A stretch of 64,000 bases of DNA, from NCBI RefSeq assembly GCF_051014445.1, contig NC_135141.1, positions 9,858,001 to 9,922,000 of the forward strand, written 5' to 3'. Within the stretch, counting starts at the first letter, position 1. Each line of letters starts with the position of its first letter. This stretch comes from Colletes latitarsis (lineage: Eukaryota > Arthropoda > Insecta > Hymenoptera > Colletidae). Positions 23,560 to 38,371 of the stretch are shown here, piece by piece. The notes under the pieces were generated by a model. It did not search any database, had not been told where the DNA came from, and was given only the letters and a program-made list of their open reading frames with translations. The position numbers and the translations under genes were made by a program.

Positions 23560-24514
23560 TGATCGGCGCCTGGTTTCATTGACTGTTTCAGTGTGGTAAG
23601 ACATTACTACGTGATCTGAACCAGAAAAAGCCCAGGATCTGGTCAAGAAGTATGCGAAAAATGCGAACGTATGAGCCAGATGAGGGCAAATCGCAGACCT
23701 AACACAAATCTAACCGGTGTTATTCTCTAAAATATTGATCGAGGCCAGATTTAATTGACTGTTTCAGTGTGGTACCACATTGCTACGTGATCCAAACCTG
23801 GAAAAACCCAGGATCTGGCTAACAAGTATGCGAAAAATGCGAAAGTATGAGCCAGATGAGGGCAAATCCCAGACATAAACGCGACTCAACAGATGTTATC
23901 CTTTAAAATATTAATCGAGGCCAGGTTTAATTGACTGTTTCAGTGTGGTACCACATTACTTCGATATCCAAACCAGAAAAAACCCAGGATCTGGCCAAGA
24001 AGTATGCGAAAAATGCGAACGTATGAGCCAGATGTGGCCAAATCGCAGACCTAACACAAATCTAACCGGTGTTATCCTCTAAAATATTGATCGAATCTAG
24101 GTTTAATTGACTGCTTCGGTGTGGTACCACATTACTACGTTATCCAAACCTGAAAAAACCCAGGCTCTGCCCAACGAGTATGCGAAAAATGCGAAAGTTT
24201 GAGGCAGATGGGGTCAAATACCAGAGTTAACTGGTGTTATCCTTTAAAATGTTGATCAGGGCCTGGTTTAATTGACTGCTTCAGTGTGGTGCGACATTAC
24301 TACGTGATCCAAACCAGAAGGAAACCCAGGATCTACCCAAGAAGTATGAGAAAAATGCGAACCTATGAGCCAGATGAGGGCAAATCGTACATCTAAACGA
24401 GACCCAACAGATGTTATCCATTAAAATATTGATCGAGACCAGGTTTAATTGACGGTTTCAGTGAGGTACCACATTACTACGTGATCCAAACCAGAAACAG
24501 CCCAGGATTTGGCC
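23560..24514 (+). repeat. 176-bp satellite, family C monomers right of element 1
   Basis: About five and a half monomers. The dyad-type GTGGTACCAC and related variants (GTGGTAAGAC in the first, GTGGTGCGAC at about 24,287) are linked to ATTGATCGRGGCC...GGTTTAATTG segments, close to those at 56-64 kb rather than to family B on the other side of the retrotransposon. One monomer near 24,215 has a single copy of the CCAGACCTAAC sub-repeat (CCAGAGTTAACTGG) and is about 11 bp short. No gene is seen. Confidence 0.92.
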
Positions 24515-27500
24515 AACATGTATGCGAAAGATGCGAAAGCATGAACCAGATGAAGGCAAATCCCAGAAATAACCCAGACCTAGCCGGTCTTATCCTCTAA
24601 AATATTGATCCAATACAGGTTTAATTGACTGCTTCAGTGTGGTACCACATTAGTACGTGATCCAAACCAGAAAAAGCCCAGGATCTGGGCCACAAGTATG
24701 CGAAAGATGCGAAAGTATGAGCCAGATTATTCCAAATATCAGACATATCACAAACCTAACCGTTGTTATCCTCTAAAATATTGATCAAATCTAGGTATAA
24801 TTGACTATATCAGTGTGGTACCACATTACTACCTGATACAAACCAGAAAAACCCCAGGATCTGGCCAAGAAGTATGCGAAAAATGCGAACGTATGAGCCA
24901 GATGTGGCCAAATCGCAGACCTAACACAAATCTAACCGGTGTTATCCTCTAAAATATTCATCGAATCCAGGTTTAATTGACTGTTTCAGTGTGGTACCAC
25001 ATTACTACGTTATCCAAACCTGAAAAAACCCAGGCTCTGCCCAACGAGTATGCGAAAAATGCGAAAGTTTGAGGCAGATGGGGTCAAATTCCAGAGTTAA
25101 ATGGTGTTATCCTTTAAAATGTCGATCCCAGCCTGGTTTAATTGACTGCTTTAGTGTGGTGCGACATGACTACGTGATCCAAACCAGAAGAAAACCCAGG
25201 ATCTAGCCAAGAAGTATGAGAAAAATGCGAACCTATGAGCCAGATGAGGGCAAATCGTACATCTAAACGTGACCCAACAGATGTTATCCTTTAAAGTATT
25301 GATGGAGGCCAGGTTTAATTGACTGTTTCAGTGAGGTACCACATTACTAGGTGATCCAAACCAGAAACAGCCCAGGATTTGGCTAACAAGTATGCGAAAG
25401 ATGCGAAAGCATGAACCAGATGAGGGCAAATCCCAGAAATAACCCAGACCTAGCCGCTCTTATCCTCTTAAATATTGATCCCATACAGGTTTAATTGACT
25501 GCTTCAGTGTGGTACCACATTAATACGTGATCCAAACCAGAAAAAGCCCAAGATCTGGCCAACAAGTATGCGAATGATGCGAAAGCATGAGCCAGATTAT
25601 TTCAAATATCAGACATATCACAAACCTAACCGTTGTTATCCTCTAAAATATTGATCCAATCTAGGTACAAATGACTATTTCAGTGTGGTACCACATGACT
25701 ACTTGATCCAAACCAGAAAGTGCCCAGGATCTGCCTAACACGTAATCGATGAATGCGAACGTATGAGCCAGATGATACCAAATACCAGACCTAACACAAA
25801 CCTAACCGGTGTTATCCTCTAAAGTATTGATCTAATCCGGGCTTAATTGACTGTTTCAGTGTGGTACCAGATTACTACGGTATCCAAACCAGAAGATAAC
25901 CCAGGATCTGGCCAACAAGAATCCGATAAATGCGAACGTATGAGCCAGATGGGGGCAAATCGCAGACCCAACACAAATCTAACCGGTGTTATCCTCTAAA
26001 ATATTGATCGAATCCAGGTTTAATTCACTGCTTCAGTGTGGTACCACATTACTACGTTATCCAAACCTGAAAAAACCCAGGATCTAGCCAACAAGTATGC
26101 GAAAGATCCGAGAGCATGAGCCAGATGCGGGCGAACCCCAGACATAACCCAGACCTAGCCGGTCTTATCCTCTAAAATATTGATCCAATCCTGGTTTAAT
26201 TGACTGTTTCAGTGTGGTACCACATTGCTACGTGATCCAAACCTGGAAAAACCCAGGATCTGGCTAAAAAGTATGCGAAAAATGCGAAAGTATGAGCCAG
26301 ATGAGGGCAAATCCCAGACATAAACGCGACCCAACAGATGTTATCCTTTAAAATATTGATCGAGGCCAGGTTTAATTGACTGTTTCAGTGTGGTACCACA
26401 TTACTTCGTTATCCAATCCACAAAAAACCCAGGATCTGGCCAAGAAGTAAGCGAAAAATGCGGACGTATGAGCCAGATGAGGCCAAATCGCAGACCTAAC
26501 GCAAATCTAACCGGTGTTATCCTCTAAAATATTCATCGAATCCAGGTTAAATTGACTGTTTCAGTGTGGTACCACATTACTACGAGATTTAAAGCAGAAA
26601 AAACCCCGGATCTGGCCAACAAGTATGCGAAAAATGCGACAGTATGATACAGATGAGGGCAAATCCCAGCCCTAACCCAGACCTAACCTGTGTTACCATC
26701 TAAAATATTGATCGCAACCAGGTATCATTGACCCTTTCATCGTGGTACCACATTACTGTGTGATTCAATCCAGAAAAACGCAAGGAAATAGCCAGCGAGC
26801 ATTCGAAAAGCGACATTATGAGTCAGATGGGGGCAAATCCCAGGCCTAACCCAGACCTAACCGGAGTTGTCCTCTAAAATATTCATCAAAACCAGGTTTC
26901 ATTGGCTGTTTGAGTGTGGTAACGCATTATCTACGTTATCAAAGCAGAAAACCCCCCGGATCTGGCCAACAAGTATGCGAAAAATGCGACAGTATGAGAC
27001 AGATGAGGGGAAATCCCAGACCTAACCCACACCTAACCGGTGTTATCCTGTGAAATATTCATCGAAACCAGGTTTAATTGCATGTTTCAGTGTGGCAACG
27101 CATTACCTACGTTATCCAAAGCACAAAAAACCCCGTATCTGGCCAACAAGTATGCGAACAATGCGACAGTATGAGACAGATGAGGGGAAATCCCAGACCA
27201 AACCCAGACCTAACCGGTGTTGTTCTCTAAAATATTCATCGAAACCAGGTTTAATTGTCTGTTTCAGTGTGGTAACGCATTACCTACGTTATCCAAACCA
27301 GAAGAAACCCCGGATCTGGCGAACAAGTATGCTAAAAATGCGACAGTATGAGACAGATGCGGGCAAATCCCAGGCCTAGCCCAGAGCAAACCGGAGTTAT
27401 CCGCTAAAATACTGATCGAAACCTGGTTTAATTGGCTGTTTTAGTGTGGCACCACATTACCACGCGATCCAAACCAGAAAAAACCCATGATCTGGCCTAA

Positions 27501-29480
27501 AAATGTGCGAAAAATGCGAAATTATGAGACAGATCATGGCAAATACCAGACATGACCCAGACCTAACCGGTGTTATTCTCTAAAATATTCATCCAAACCA
27601 GGTTTAGTTGACAGTTTCAGTGTTGTACAACATTACTACGTGATCCATACAAGAAAAAACCCTGAATCTGGCCAACAAGTATGCGAAGAATGCGAAATTA
27701 TGAGACAGATGAGGGCCAAACCCAGACGTAACCCAGACCTAACCTGTGTTATCCTCTAAAATATTGATCGAATCTGGGTTTAATTGACTGTGTCGGTGTG
27801 GTAACGCATTTCCTACGTTATTCGAACCAGAAAAAACCCACGATCTGCCCATCAGGTATGCGAAAAATCGAAAATATGAACCAGGCGAGGGCAAATCCCA
27901 GACGTAACCCAGACCTAACCGGTGTTATTCTCTAAAATATTCATGGAAACCAGGTTTAATTGACTGTTTCAGTGTGGTAACGCATGACCTACGTTATCCA
28001 AACCAGAAAAGACCACGGATCTGGCCAACAAATATGCGAAAAATGCGACAGAATGAGACAGATGAGGGCGAATCCCAGACCTAAACCCGGACCTAAACCC
28101 AGACCTAACCGGTGTTATTCACTAAAATATTCATCCAAACCAGGTTTAATTGACTGTTTCGGTATGGTAACGCATTACTTGCGGTATCCAAACCAGAAAA
28201 AACCCCGGATCTGGCCAAAAAGTATGCGAAAAATGCGACAGTATGAGACAGATGAGGGCAAATCCCAGACCTAACCCAGACCTAACCGGTGTTATTCTCT
28301 AAATTATTCATCGAAACCAGGTTTAATTGACTGTTACATTGTGGTAACGCATTACCTACGTTATCCAAGCCAGAAAAAACCCAGTATATGGCCAACAAAC
28401 ATTGCGAAAAAAGCGAAACTATGTGCCAGATGATGGTAAATCCCAGAACTAACTCACACCTAACCGGTGTTATCCTGGTAAATATTGATCGAAACCATGT
28501 TTAGGTGACTGTTTCAGTGTCGTACCACAATACTACATGATCCGAACAAGTAAAATCCCCCGACCTGGCCAACATGTATGCGAAAAATGCGACAGAATGA
28601 GACAGATGAGGGCAAATCCCAGACCTAAACCCAGATATAAACCCAGACCCAACCGGTGTTATTCACTAAAATATTCATCCAAACCAGGTTTAATTGACTG
28701 CTTCAGTGTGGTAACGCATGACCTACGTTATCCAAACCTGAAAAGACCACGGATCTGGCCAACAAGTATGCGAAAAATGCGACAGAAGGAGACAGGTGAG
28801 GGCGAATCCCAGACCTAAACCCGGACCTAAACCCAGACTTAACCGTTGTTATTCACTAAAATATTCATCCAAACCAGGTTTAATTGACGGTTTCGGTATG
28901 GTAACGCATTACTTGCGTTATCCAAACCAGAAAAAACCCATGATCTGGCCTAAAAATGTGCGAAAAATGCGAAATTATGAGACAGATCATGGCAAATAAC
29001 AGACATAACCCAGACCTAACCGGTGTTATTCTCTAAAATATTCATCCAAACCAGGTTTAGTTGACAGTTTCAGTGTTGTACAACATTACTACGTGATCCA
29101 TACAAGAAAAAACCCTGAATCTGGCCAACAAGTATGCGAAGAATGCGAAATTATGAGACAGATGAGGGCCAAACCCAGACGTAACCCAGACTTAACCTGT
29201 GTTATCCTCTAAAATATTGATCGAATCTGGGTTTAATTGACTGTGTCGGTGTGGTAACGCATTTCCTATGTTATTCAAACCAGAAAAAACCCACGATCTG
29301 CCCATCAGGTATGCGAAAAAAGCGAAAATATGAACCAGGCGAGGGCAAATCCCAGACGTAACCCAGACCTAACCGGTGTTATTCTCTAAAATATTCATGG
29401 AAACCAGGTTTAATTGACTGTTTCAGTGTGGTAACGCATGACCTACGTTATCCAAACCAGAAAAGACCACGGATCTGGCC
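24515..29480 (+). repeat. Satellite block, first copy of the 24.5/29.5/38.4 kb series
   Basis: The block starts at AACATGTATGCGAAAGATGC, a sequence that recurs at 29,481 and 38,372. It changes from dyad-type monomers (24.5-26.9 kb) to GTGGTAACGC-type monomers (26.9-29.5 kb). Compared with the block at 29,481, the lag is 4,966 bp up to about 25,680, then 6,199 bp (seven monomers extra in the later copy), then about 5,846 bp (two monomers fewer). The later block is therefore a rearranged relative. Monomers near 28,080, 28,620 and 28,810 contain three copies of the 11-12 bp sub-repeat. No gene is seen. Confidence 0.85.
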
Positions 29481-32400
29481 AACATGTATGCGAAAGATGC
29501 GAAAGCATGAACCAGATGAAGGCAAATCCCAGAAATAACCCAGACCTAGCCGGTCTTATCCTCTAAAATATTGATCCAATACAGGTTTAATTGACTGCTT
29601 CAGTGTGGTACCACATTAGTACGTGATCCAAACCAGAAAAAGCCCAGGATCTGGGCCACAAGTATGCGAAAGATGCGAAAGTATGAGCCAGATTATTCCA
29701 AATATCAGACATATCACAAACCTAACCGTTGTTATCCTCTAAAATATTGATCAAATCTAGGTATAATTGACTATATCAGTGTGGTACCACATTACTACCT
29801 GATACAAACCAGAAAAACCCCAGGATCTGGCCAAGAAGTATGCGAAAAATGCGAACGTATGAGCCAGATGTGGCCAAATCGCAGACCTAACACAAATCTA
29901 ACCGGTGTTATCCTCTAAAATATTCATCGAATCCAGGTTTAATTGACTGTTTCAGTGTGGTACCACATTACTACGTTATCCAAACCTGAAAAAACCCAGG
30001 CTCTGCCCAACGAGTATGCGAAAAATGCGAAAGTTTGAGGCAGATGGGGTCAAATTCCAGAGTTAACTGGTGTTATCCTTTAAAATGTCGATCCCAGCCT
30101 GGTTTAATTGACTGCTTCAGTGTGGTGCGACATGACTACGTGATCCAAACCAGAAGAAAACCCAGGATCTAGCCAAGAAGTATGAGAAAAATGCGAACCT
30201 ATGAGCCAGATGAGGGCAAATCGTACATCTAAACGTGACCCAACAGATGTTATCCTTTAAAGTATTGATGGAGGCCAGGTTTAATTGACTGTTTCAGTGA
30301 GGTACCACATTACTAGGTGATCCAAACCAGAAACAGCCCAGGATTTGGCTAACAAGTATGCGAAAGATGCGAAAGCATGAACCAGATGAGGGCAAATCCC
30401 AGAAATAACCCAGACCTAGCCGCTCTTATCCTCTTAAATATTGATCCCATACAGGTTTAATTGACTGCTTCAGTGTGGTACCACATTAATACGTGATCCA
30501 AACCAGAAAAAGCCCAAGATCTGGCCAACAAGTATGCGAATGATGCGAAAGCATGAGCCAGATTATTTCAAATATCAGACATATCACAAACCTAACCGTT
30601 GTTATCCTCTAAAATATTGATCCAATCTAGGTATAAATGACTATTTCAGTGTGGTACCACATTACTACCTGATACAAACCAAAAAAAGCCCAGGATGTGG
30701 CCAACATGTATGACAAAGTGCGAAAGAAAGAGCCAGATAATGGCGAATCCCAGACTTAACCCAGACCTACCCGGTGTTATCCTCTAAAATATTGATCGAG
30801 ACCGGGTTTAGTTGAATATTTCAGTGTGGTACCACATTACTACGTGAACAAATCCAGAAAAAGCCCAGGTTCTGGCCAAGAAGTATTCGAAGAATGCGAA
30901 AGTATGAGCCAGACGAGGACAAATCCCAATACATAACAAAGCCATATCCGGTGTTATCCTCTAAAATATTGATCCAATCTAGGTTTAATTGACTGTTTCA
31001 TTGTGGTGCCACATTACTACTTGATCCAAACCAGAAAGAGCCCAGGATCTGCCTAACAAGTAATCGAAGAATGCGAACGTACGAGCCAGATGATACCAAA
31101 TACCAGACCTAACACAAACCTAACCGGTGTTATCCTCTAAAGTATTGATCTAATCCGGGCTTAATTGACTGTTTCAGTGTGGTACCAGATTACTACGGTA
31201 TCCAAACCAGAAGATAACCCAGGATCTGGCCAACAAGAATCCGATAAATGCGAACGTATGAGCCAGATGGGGGCAAATCGCAGACCCAACACAAATCTAA
31301 CCGGTGTTATCCTCTAAAATATTGATCGAATCCAGGTTTAATTCACTGCTTCAGTGTGGTACCACATTACTACGTTATCCAAACCTGAAAAAACCCAGGA
31401 TCTAGCCAAGAAGTATGAGAAAAATGCGAACCTATTAGCCAGATGAGGGCAAATCGTACATCTAAACGTGACCCAACAGATGTTATCCTTTAAAGTATTG
31501 ATGGAGGCCAGGTTTAATTGACTGTTTCAGTGAGGTACCACATTACTAGGTGATCCAAACCAGAAACAGCCCAGGATTTGGCTAACAAGTATGCGAAAGA
31601 TGCGAAAGCATGAACCAGATGAGGGCAAATCCCAGAAATAACCCAGACCTAGCCGCTCTTATCCTCTTAAATATTGATCCCATACAGGTTTAATTGACTG
31701 CTTCAGTGTGGTACCACATTAATACGTGATCCAAACCAGAAAAAGCCCAAGATCTGGCCAACAAGTATGCGAATGATGCGAAAGCATGAGCCAGATTATT
31801 TCAAATATCAGACATATCACAAACCTAACCGTTGTTATCCTCTAAAATATTGATCCAATCTAGGTATAAATGACTATTTCAGTGTGGTACCACATTACTA
31901 CTTGATCCAAACCAGAAAGAGCCCAGGATCTGCCTAACAAGTAATCGAAGAATGCGAACGTATGAGCCAGATGATACCAAATACCGGACCTAACACAAAC
32001 CTAACCGGTGTTATCCTCTAAAGTATTGATCTAATCCGGTCTTAATTGACAGTTTCAGTGTGGTACCAGATTACTACGGTATCCAAACCAGAAGATAACC
32101 CAGGATCTGGCTAACAAGAATCCGATAAATGCGAACGTATGAGCCAGATGGGGGCAAATCGCAGACCCAACACAAATCTAACCGGTGTTATCCTCTAAAA
32201 TATTGATCGAATCCAGGTTTAATTCACTGCTTCAGTGTGGTACCACATTACTACGTTATCCAAACCTGAAAAAACCCAGGATCTAGCCAACAAGTATGCG
32301 AAAGATCCGAAAGCATGAGCCAGATGCGGGCGAACCCCAGACATAACCCAGACCTAGCCGGTCTTATCCTCTAAAATATTGATCCAATCCTGGTTTAATT

Positions 32401-35400
32401 GACTGTTTCAGTGTGGTACCACATTGCAACGTGATCCAAACCTGGAAAAACCCAGGATCTGGCTAAAAAGTATGCGAAAAATGCGAAAGTATGAGCCAGA
32501 TGAGGGCAAATCCCAGACATAAACGCGACCCAACAGATGTTATCCTTTAAAATATTGATCGAGGCCAGGTTTAATTGACTGTTTCAGTGTGGTACCACAT
32601 TACTTCGTTATCCAATCCACAAAAAACCCAGGATCTGGCCAAGAAGTAAGCGAAAAATGCGGACGTATGAGCCAGATGAGGCCAAATCGCAGACCTAACG
32701 CAAATCTAACCGGCGTTATCCTCTAAAATATTCATCGAATCCAGGTTAAATTGACTGGTTCAGTGTGGTACCACATTACTACGAGATTTAAAGCAGAAAA
32801 AACCCCGGATCTGGCCAACAAGTATGCGAAAAATGCGACAGTATGATACAGATGAGGGCAAATCCCAGCCCTAACCCAGACCTAACCTGTGTTACCATCT
32901 AAAATATTGATCGCAACCAGGTATCATTGACCCTTTCATCGTGGTACCACATTACTGTGTGATTCAATCCAGAAAAACGCAAGGAAATAGCCAGCGAGCA
33001 TTCGAAAAGCGACATTATGAGCCAGATGGGGGCAAATCCCAGGCCTAACCCAGACCTAACCGGAGTTGTTCTCTAAAATATTCATCGAAACCAGGTTTAA
33101 TTGTCTGTTTCAGTGTGGTAACGCATTACCTACGTTATCCAAACCAGAAGAAACCCCGGATCTGGCGAACAAGTATGCTAAAAATGCGACAGTATGGGAC
33201 AGATGCGGGCAAATCCCAGGCCTAGCCCAGAGCAAACCGGAGTTATCCGCTAAAATACTGATCGAAACCTGGTTTAATTGACTGTTTTAGTGTGGCACCA
33301 CATTACCACGCGATCCAAACCAGAAAAAACCCATGATCTGGCCTAAAAATGTGCGAAAAATGCGAAATTATGAGACAGATCATGGCAAATACCAGACATA
33401 ACCCAGACCTAACCGGTGTTATTCTCTAAAATATTCATCCAAACCAGGTTTAGTTGACAGTTTCAGTGTTGTACAACATTACTACGTGATCCATACAAGA
33501 AAAAACCCTGAATCTGGCCAACAAGTATGCGAAGAATGCGAAATTATGAGACAGATGAGGGCCAAACCCAGACGTAACCCAGACCTAACCTGTGTTATCC
33601 TCTAAAATATTGATCGAATCTGGGTTTAATTGACTGTGTCGGTGTGGTAACGCATTTCCTACGTTATTCAAACCAGAAAAAACCCACGATCTGCCCATCA
33701 GGTATGCGAAAAAAGCGAAAATATGAACCAGGCGAGGGCAAATCCCAGACGTAACCCAGGCCTAACCAGTGTTATTCTCTAAAATATTCATGGAAACCAG
33801 GTTTAATTGACTGTTTCAGTGTGGTAACGCATGACCTACGTTATCCAAACCAGAAAAGACCACGGATCTGGCCAACAAGTATGCGAAAAATGCGACAGAA
33901 TGAGACAGATGAGGGCAAATCCCAGACCTAAACCCGGACCTAACCGGAGTTGTTCTCTAAAATATTCATCGAAACCAGGTTTAATTGACTGTACCAGTGT
34001 GGTACCACATTACTACGTTATCCAAACCAGAAAAAACCTCGAATCTGGCCAAAAAGCGTGCGATGAATGCAACAGTACCAGACAGATGAAGGCAAATCCC
34101 AGACCTAACCCAGACCTATCCGGTGTTACTCTCTAAAATATTCATCGAAACCAGATTTAATTGACGGTTTCAGTGTGGTAACGCATTACCTACGTTATCC
34201 AAACCAGAAAAAACCCAGAATATTGCCAACAAATATGCGAAAAATGCGAAAGCTTGAGCCAGATGATGGCAAATCCCAGACCTAACACAAGCCTAACCGG
34301 TGTTATCCTCTATAATATTGATCGAATTCAGGTTTAAGTGATTGTTTCAGTGTGGTACCACAATACTACATGATCCGAACAAGTAAAATCCCCCGACCTG
34401 GCCAACATGTATGCGAAAAATACGAAAGTAGGAGCCAGATGATGGCAAATCCCAGACTTTACCCAGACCTAACCGGTGTTATCCTCTAAAATATTCATTG
34501 AGACAGGGTTTAGTTGACTGTTTTAGTGTGGTACCACGTTACTACCGGATCAAAACCAGAAAAAGCCCAGGATCTGGCCAACAAGTATGCGAAAAGTGCG
34601 AAAGTATGTGCCAGATGATGGCAAATACCAGACCTAACCGAGACCTAACCTGTGTTATTCTCTAACATATTCTTCGCAACTTGGTATAATTGACTGTTTC
34701 AGCGTGGTGCCCCACTACTATGTGATTCAATCCAGAAAAACGAAAGGAAATGGCCAGCAAGCATGCGAAGCAGGCAAATGTATGAGTCAGATAATTGCAA
34801 ATACCAGTCCTAGCACAAACCTAACCGGTGTTATCCTGTAAAATATTGATCGAGACCAGGTTTAGTTGACAGTTTCAGTGTTGTACAACATTACTACGTA
34901 ATCCATACAAGAAAAAACCCTGAATCTGGCCAACAAGTATGCGAAGAATGCGAAATTATGAGACAGATGAGGGCCAAACCCAGACGTAACCCAGACCTAA
35001 CCTGTGTTATCCTCTAAAATATTGATCGAATCTGGGTTTAATTGACTGTGTCGGTGTGGTAACGCATTTCCTACGTTATTCAAACCAGAAAAAACCCACG
35101 ATCTGCCCATCAGGTATGCGAAAAAAGCGAAAATATGAACCAGGCGAGGGCAAATCCCAGACGTAACGCAGACCTAACCGGTGTTATTCTCTAAAATATT
35201 CATGGAAACCAGGTTTAATTGACTGTTTCAGTGTGGTAACGCATGACCTACGTTATCCAAACCAGAAAAGACCACGGATCTGGCCAACAAGTATGCGAAA
35301 AATGCGACAGAATGAGACAGATGAGGGCAAATCCCAGACCTAAACCCGGACCTAAACCCAGACCTAACCGGTGTTATTCACTAAAATATTCATCCAAACC

Positions 35401-38371
35401 AGGTTTAATTGACTGTTTCGGTATGGTAACGCATTACTTGCGGTATCCAAACCAGAAAAAACCCCGGATCTGGCCAAAAAGTATGCGAAAAATGCGACAG
35501 TATGAGACAGATGAGGGCAAATCCCAGACCTAACCCAGACCTAACCGGTGTTATTCTCTAAATTATTCATCGAAACCAGGTTTAATTGACTGTTACATTG
35601 TGGTAACGCATTACCTACGTTATCCAAGCCAGAAAGAACCCAGTATATGGCCAACAAACATTGCGAAAAAAGCGAAACTATGTGCCAGATGATGGTAAAT
35701 CCCAGAACTAACTCACACCTAACCGGTGTTATCCTGGTAAATATTTATCGAAACCATGTTTAGGTGACTGTTTCAGTGTCGTACCACAATACTACATGAT
35801 CCGAACAAGTAAAATCCCCCGACCTGGCCAACATGTATGCGAAAAATGCGACAGAATGAGACAGATGAGGGCAAATCCCAGACCTAAACCCAGACATAAA
35901 CCCAGACCTAACCGGTGTTATTCACTAAAATATTCATCCAAACCAGGTTTAATTGACTGCTTCAGTGTGGTAACGCATGACCTACGTTATCCAAACCTGA
36001 AAAGACCACGGATCTGGCCAACAAGTATGCGAAAAGTGCGAAAGTATGTGCCAGATGATGGCAAATACCAGACCTAACCGAGACCTAACCTGTGTTATTC
36101 TCTAACATATTCATCGCAACTTGGTATAATTGACTGTTTCAGCGTGGTGCCCCACTACTATGTGATTCAATCCAGAAAAACGAAAGGAAATGGCCAGCAA
36201 GCATGCGAAGCAGGCAAAAGTATGAGCCAGATAATTGCAAATACCAGTCCTAGCACAAACCTAACCGGTGTTATCCTGTAAAATATTGATCGAGACCAGG
36301 TTTAGTTGACAGTTTCAGTGTTGTACAACATTACTACGTGATCCATACAAGAAAAAACCCTGAATCTGGCCAACAAGTATGCGAAGAATGCGAAATTATG
36401 AGACAGATGAGGGCCAAACCCAGACGTAACCCAGACCTAACCTGTGTTATCCTCTAAAATATTGATCGAATCTGGGTTTAATTGACTGTGTCGGTGTGGT
36501 AACGCATTTCCTACGTTATTCAAACCAGAAAAAACCCACGATCTGCCCATCAGGTATGCGAAAAAAGCGAAAATATGAACCAGGCGAGGGCAAATCCCAG
36601 ACGTAACCCAGACCTAACCGGTGTTATTCTCTAAAATATTCATGGAAACCAGGTTTAATTGACTGTTTCAGTGTGGTAACGCATGACCTACGTCATCCAA
36701 ACCAGAAAAGACCACGGATCTGGCCAACAAGTATGCGAAAAATGCGACAGAATGAGACAGATGAGGGCAAATCCCAGACCTAAACCCGGACCTAAACCCA
36801 GACCTAACCGGTGTTATTCACTAAAATATTCATCCAAACCAGGTTTAATTGACTGTTTCGGTATGGTAACGCATTACTTGCGGTATCCAAACCAGAAAAA
36901 ACCCCGGATCTGGCCAAAAAGTATGCGAAAAATGCGACAGTATGAGACAGATGAGGGCAAATCCCAGACCTAACCCAGACCTAACCGGTGTTATTCTCTA
37001 AATTATTCATCGAAACCAGGTTTAATTGACTGTTACATTGTGGTAACGCATTACCTACGTTATCCAAGCCAGAAAAAACCCAGTATATGGCCAACAAACA
37101 TTGCGAAAAAAGCGAAACTATGTGCCAGATGATGGTAAATCCCAGAACTAACTCACACCTAACCGGTGTTATCCTGGTAAATATTTATCGAAACCATGTT
37201 TAGGTGACTGTTTCAGTGTCGTACCACAATACTACATGATCCGAACAAGTAAAATCCCCCGACCTGGCCAACATGTATGCGAAAAATGCGACAGAATGAG
37301 ACAGATGAGGGCAAATCCCAGACCTAAACCCAGACATAAACCCAGACCTAACCGGTGTTATTCACTAAAATATTCATCCAAACCAGGTTTAATTGACTGC
37401 TTCAGTGTGGTAACGCATGACCTACGTTATCCAAACCTGAAAAGACCACGGATCTGGCCAACAAGTATGCGAAAAATGCGACAGAATGAGACAGATGAGG
37501 GCAAATCCCAGACCTAAACCCGGACCTAAACCCAGACCTAACCGTTGTTATTCACTAAAATATTCATCCAAACCAGGTTTAATTGACTGTTTCGGTATGG
37601 TAACGCATTACTTGCGTTATCCAAACAAAAAAAAACCCCGGATCTGGCCAACAAGTATGCGAAAAATGCGTCAGAAGGAGACAGATGAGGGCAAATCCCA
37701 GACCTAAACCCGGACCTAAACCCAGACTTAACCGTTGTTATTCACTAAAATATTCATCCAAACCAGGTTTAATTGACTGTTTCGGTATGGTAACGCATTA
37801 CTTGCGTTATCCAAACCAAAAAAAAACGCAGGATCTGGCCCACAAGTATGCGAACAATACGAATCTATGTGCCAGATGATGGCAAATACCTGACCTATCC
37901 CAGACCTAAGCGGTGTTATTCTCTAAAATATTCATCGAAACCAGGTTTAATTGACTGTTTCAGTGTGGTAACGCATTACATAAGTTATCCAAACCAGAAA
38001 AAACCTCGAATCTGGCCAACAAATATGCGAAGAATGCGAAATTATGAGACAGATGAGGGCCAAACCCAGACGTAACCCAGACTTAACCTGTGTTATCCTC
38101 TAAAATATTGATCGAATCTGGGTTTAATTGACTGTGTCGGTGTGGTAACGCATTTCCTATGTTATTCAAACCAGAAAAAACCCACGATCTGCCCATCAGG
38201 TATGCGAAAAAAGCGAAAATATGAACCAGGCGAGGGCAAATCCCAGACGTAACCCAGACCTAACCGGTGTTATTCTCTAAAATATTCATGGAAACCAGGT
38301 TTAATTGACTGTTTCAGTGTGGTAACGCATGACCTACGTTATCCAAACCAGAAAAGACCACGGATCTGGCC
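29481..38371 (+). repeat. Satellite block of 8,891 bp, second copy of the series
   Basis: The first 7.19 kb (29,481-36,673) is repeated at 38,372-45,564 with a constant lag of 8,891 bp and only scattered differences in the lines compared (for example GGTACC to GGAACC near 40,779). Both ends share the chimeric join between a GACCACGGATCTGG monomer and AACATGTATGCG. Internally it carries a seven-monomer partial duplication (30,171-30,660 again at 31,404-31,890, lag 1,233) and the 1,440-bp tandem pair listed separately. Small open frames repeat with the block and are not genes. Confidence 0.88.
34570..37472 (+). repeat. Tandem pair of a 1,440-bp, eight-monomer higher-order unit
   Basis: 34,570-36,032 matches 36,010-37,472 at a lag of 1,440 bp. 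Eight standard monomers would be 1,408 bp; the excess comes from monomers with three copies of the 11-12 bp sub-repeat (near 35,340 and 35,890 and their counterparts). Each unit contains one strongly diverged marker monomer with GTTTCAGCGTGGTGCCCCAC (34,696 and 36,136). Further copies of this unit lie at about 43,461-44,900, 44,901-45,564 (partial) and 50,249-51,700. Confidence 0.88.

Noticed and set aside
18480..23562. Open frames of 60-125 codons on the plus strand within element 1 and its LTRs
   Set aside because: They lie antisense to the gag-pol frame or in LTR non-coding sequence, and none shows a recognisable domain.
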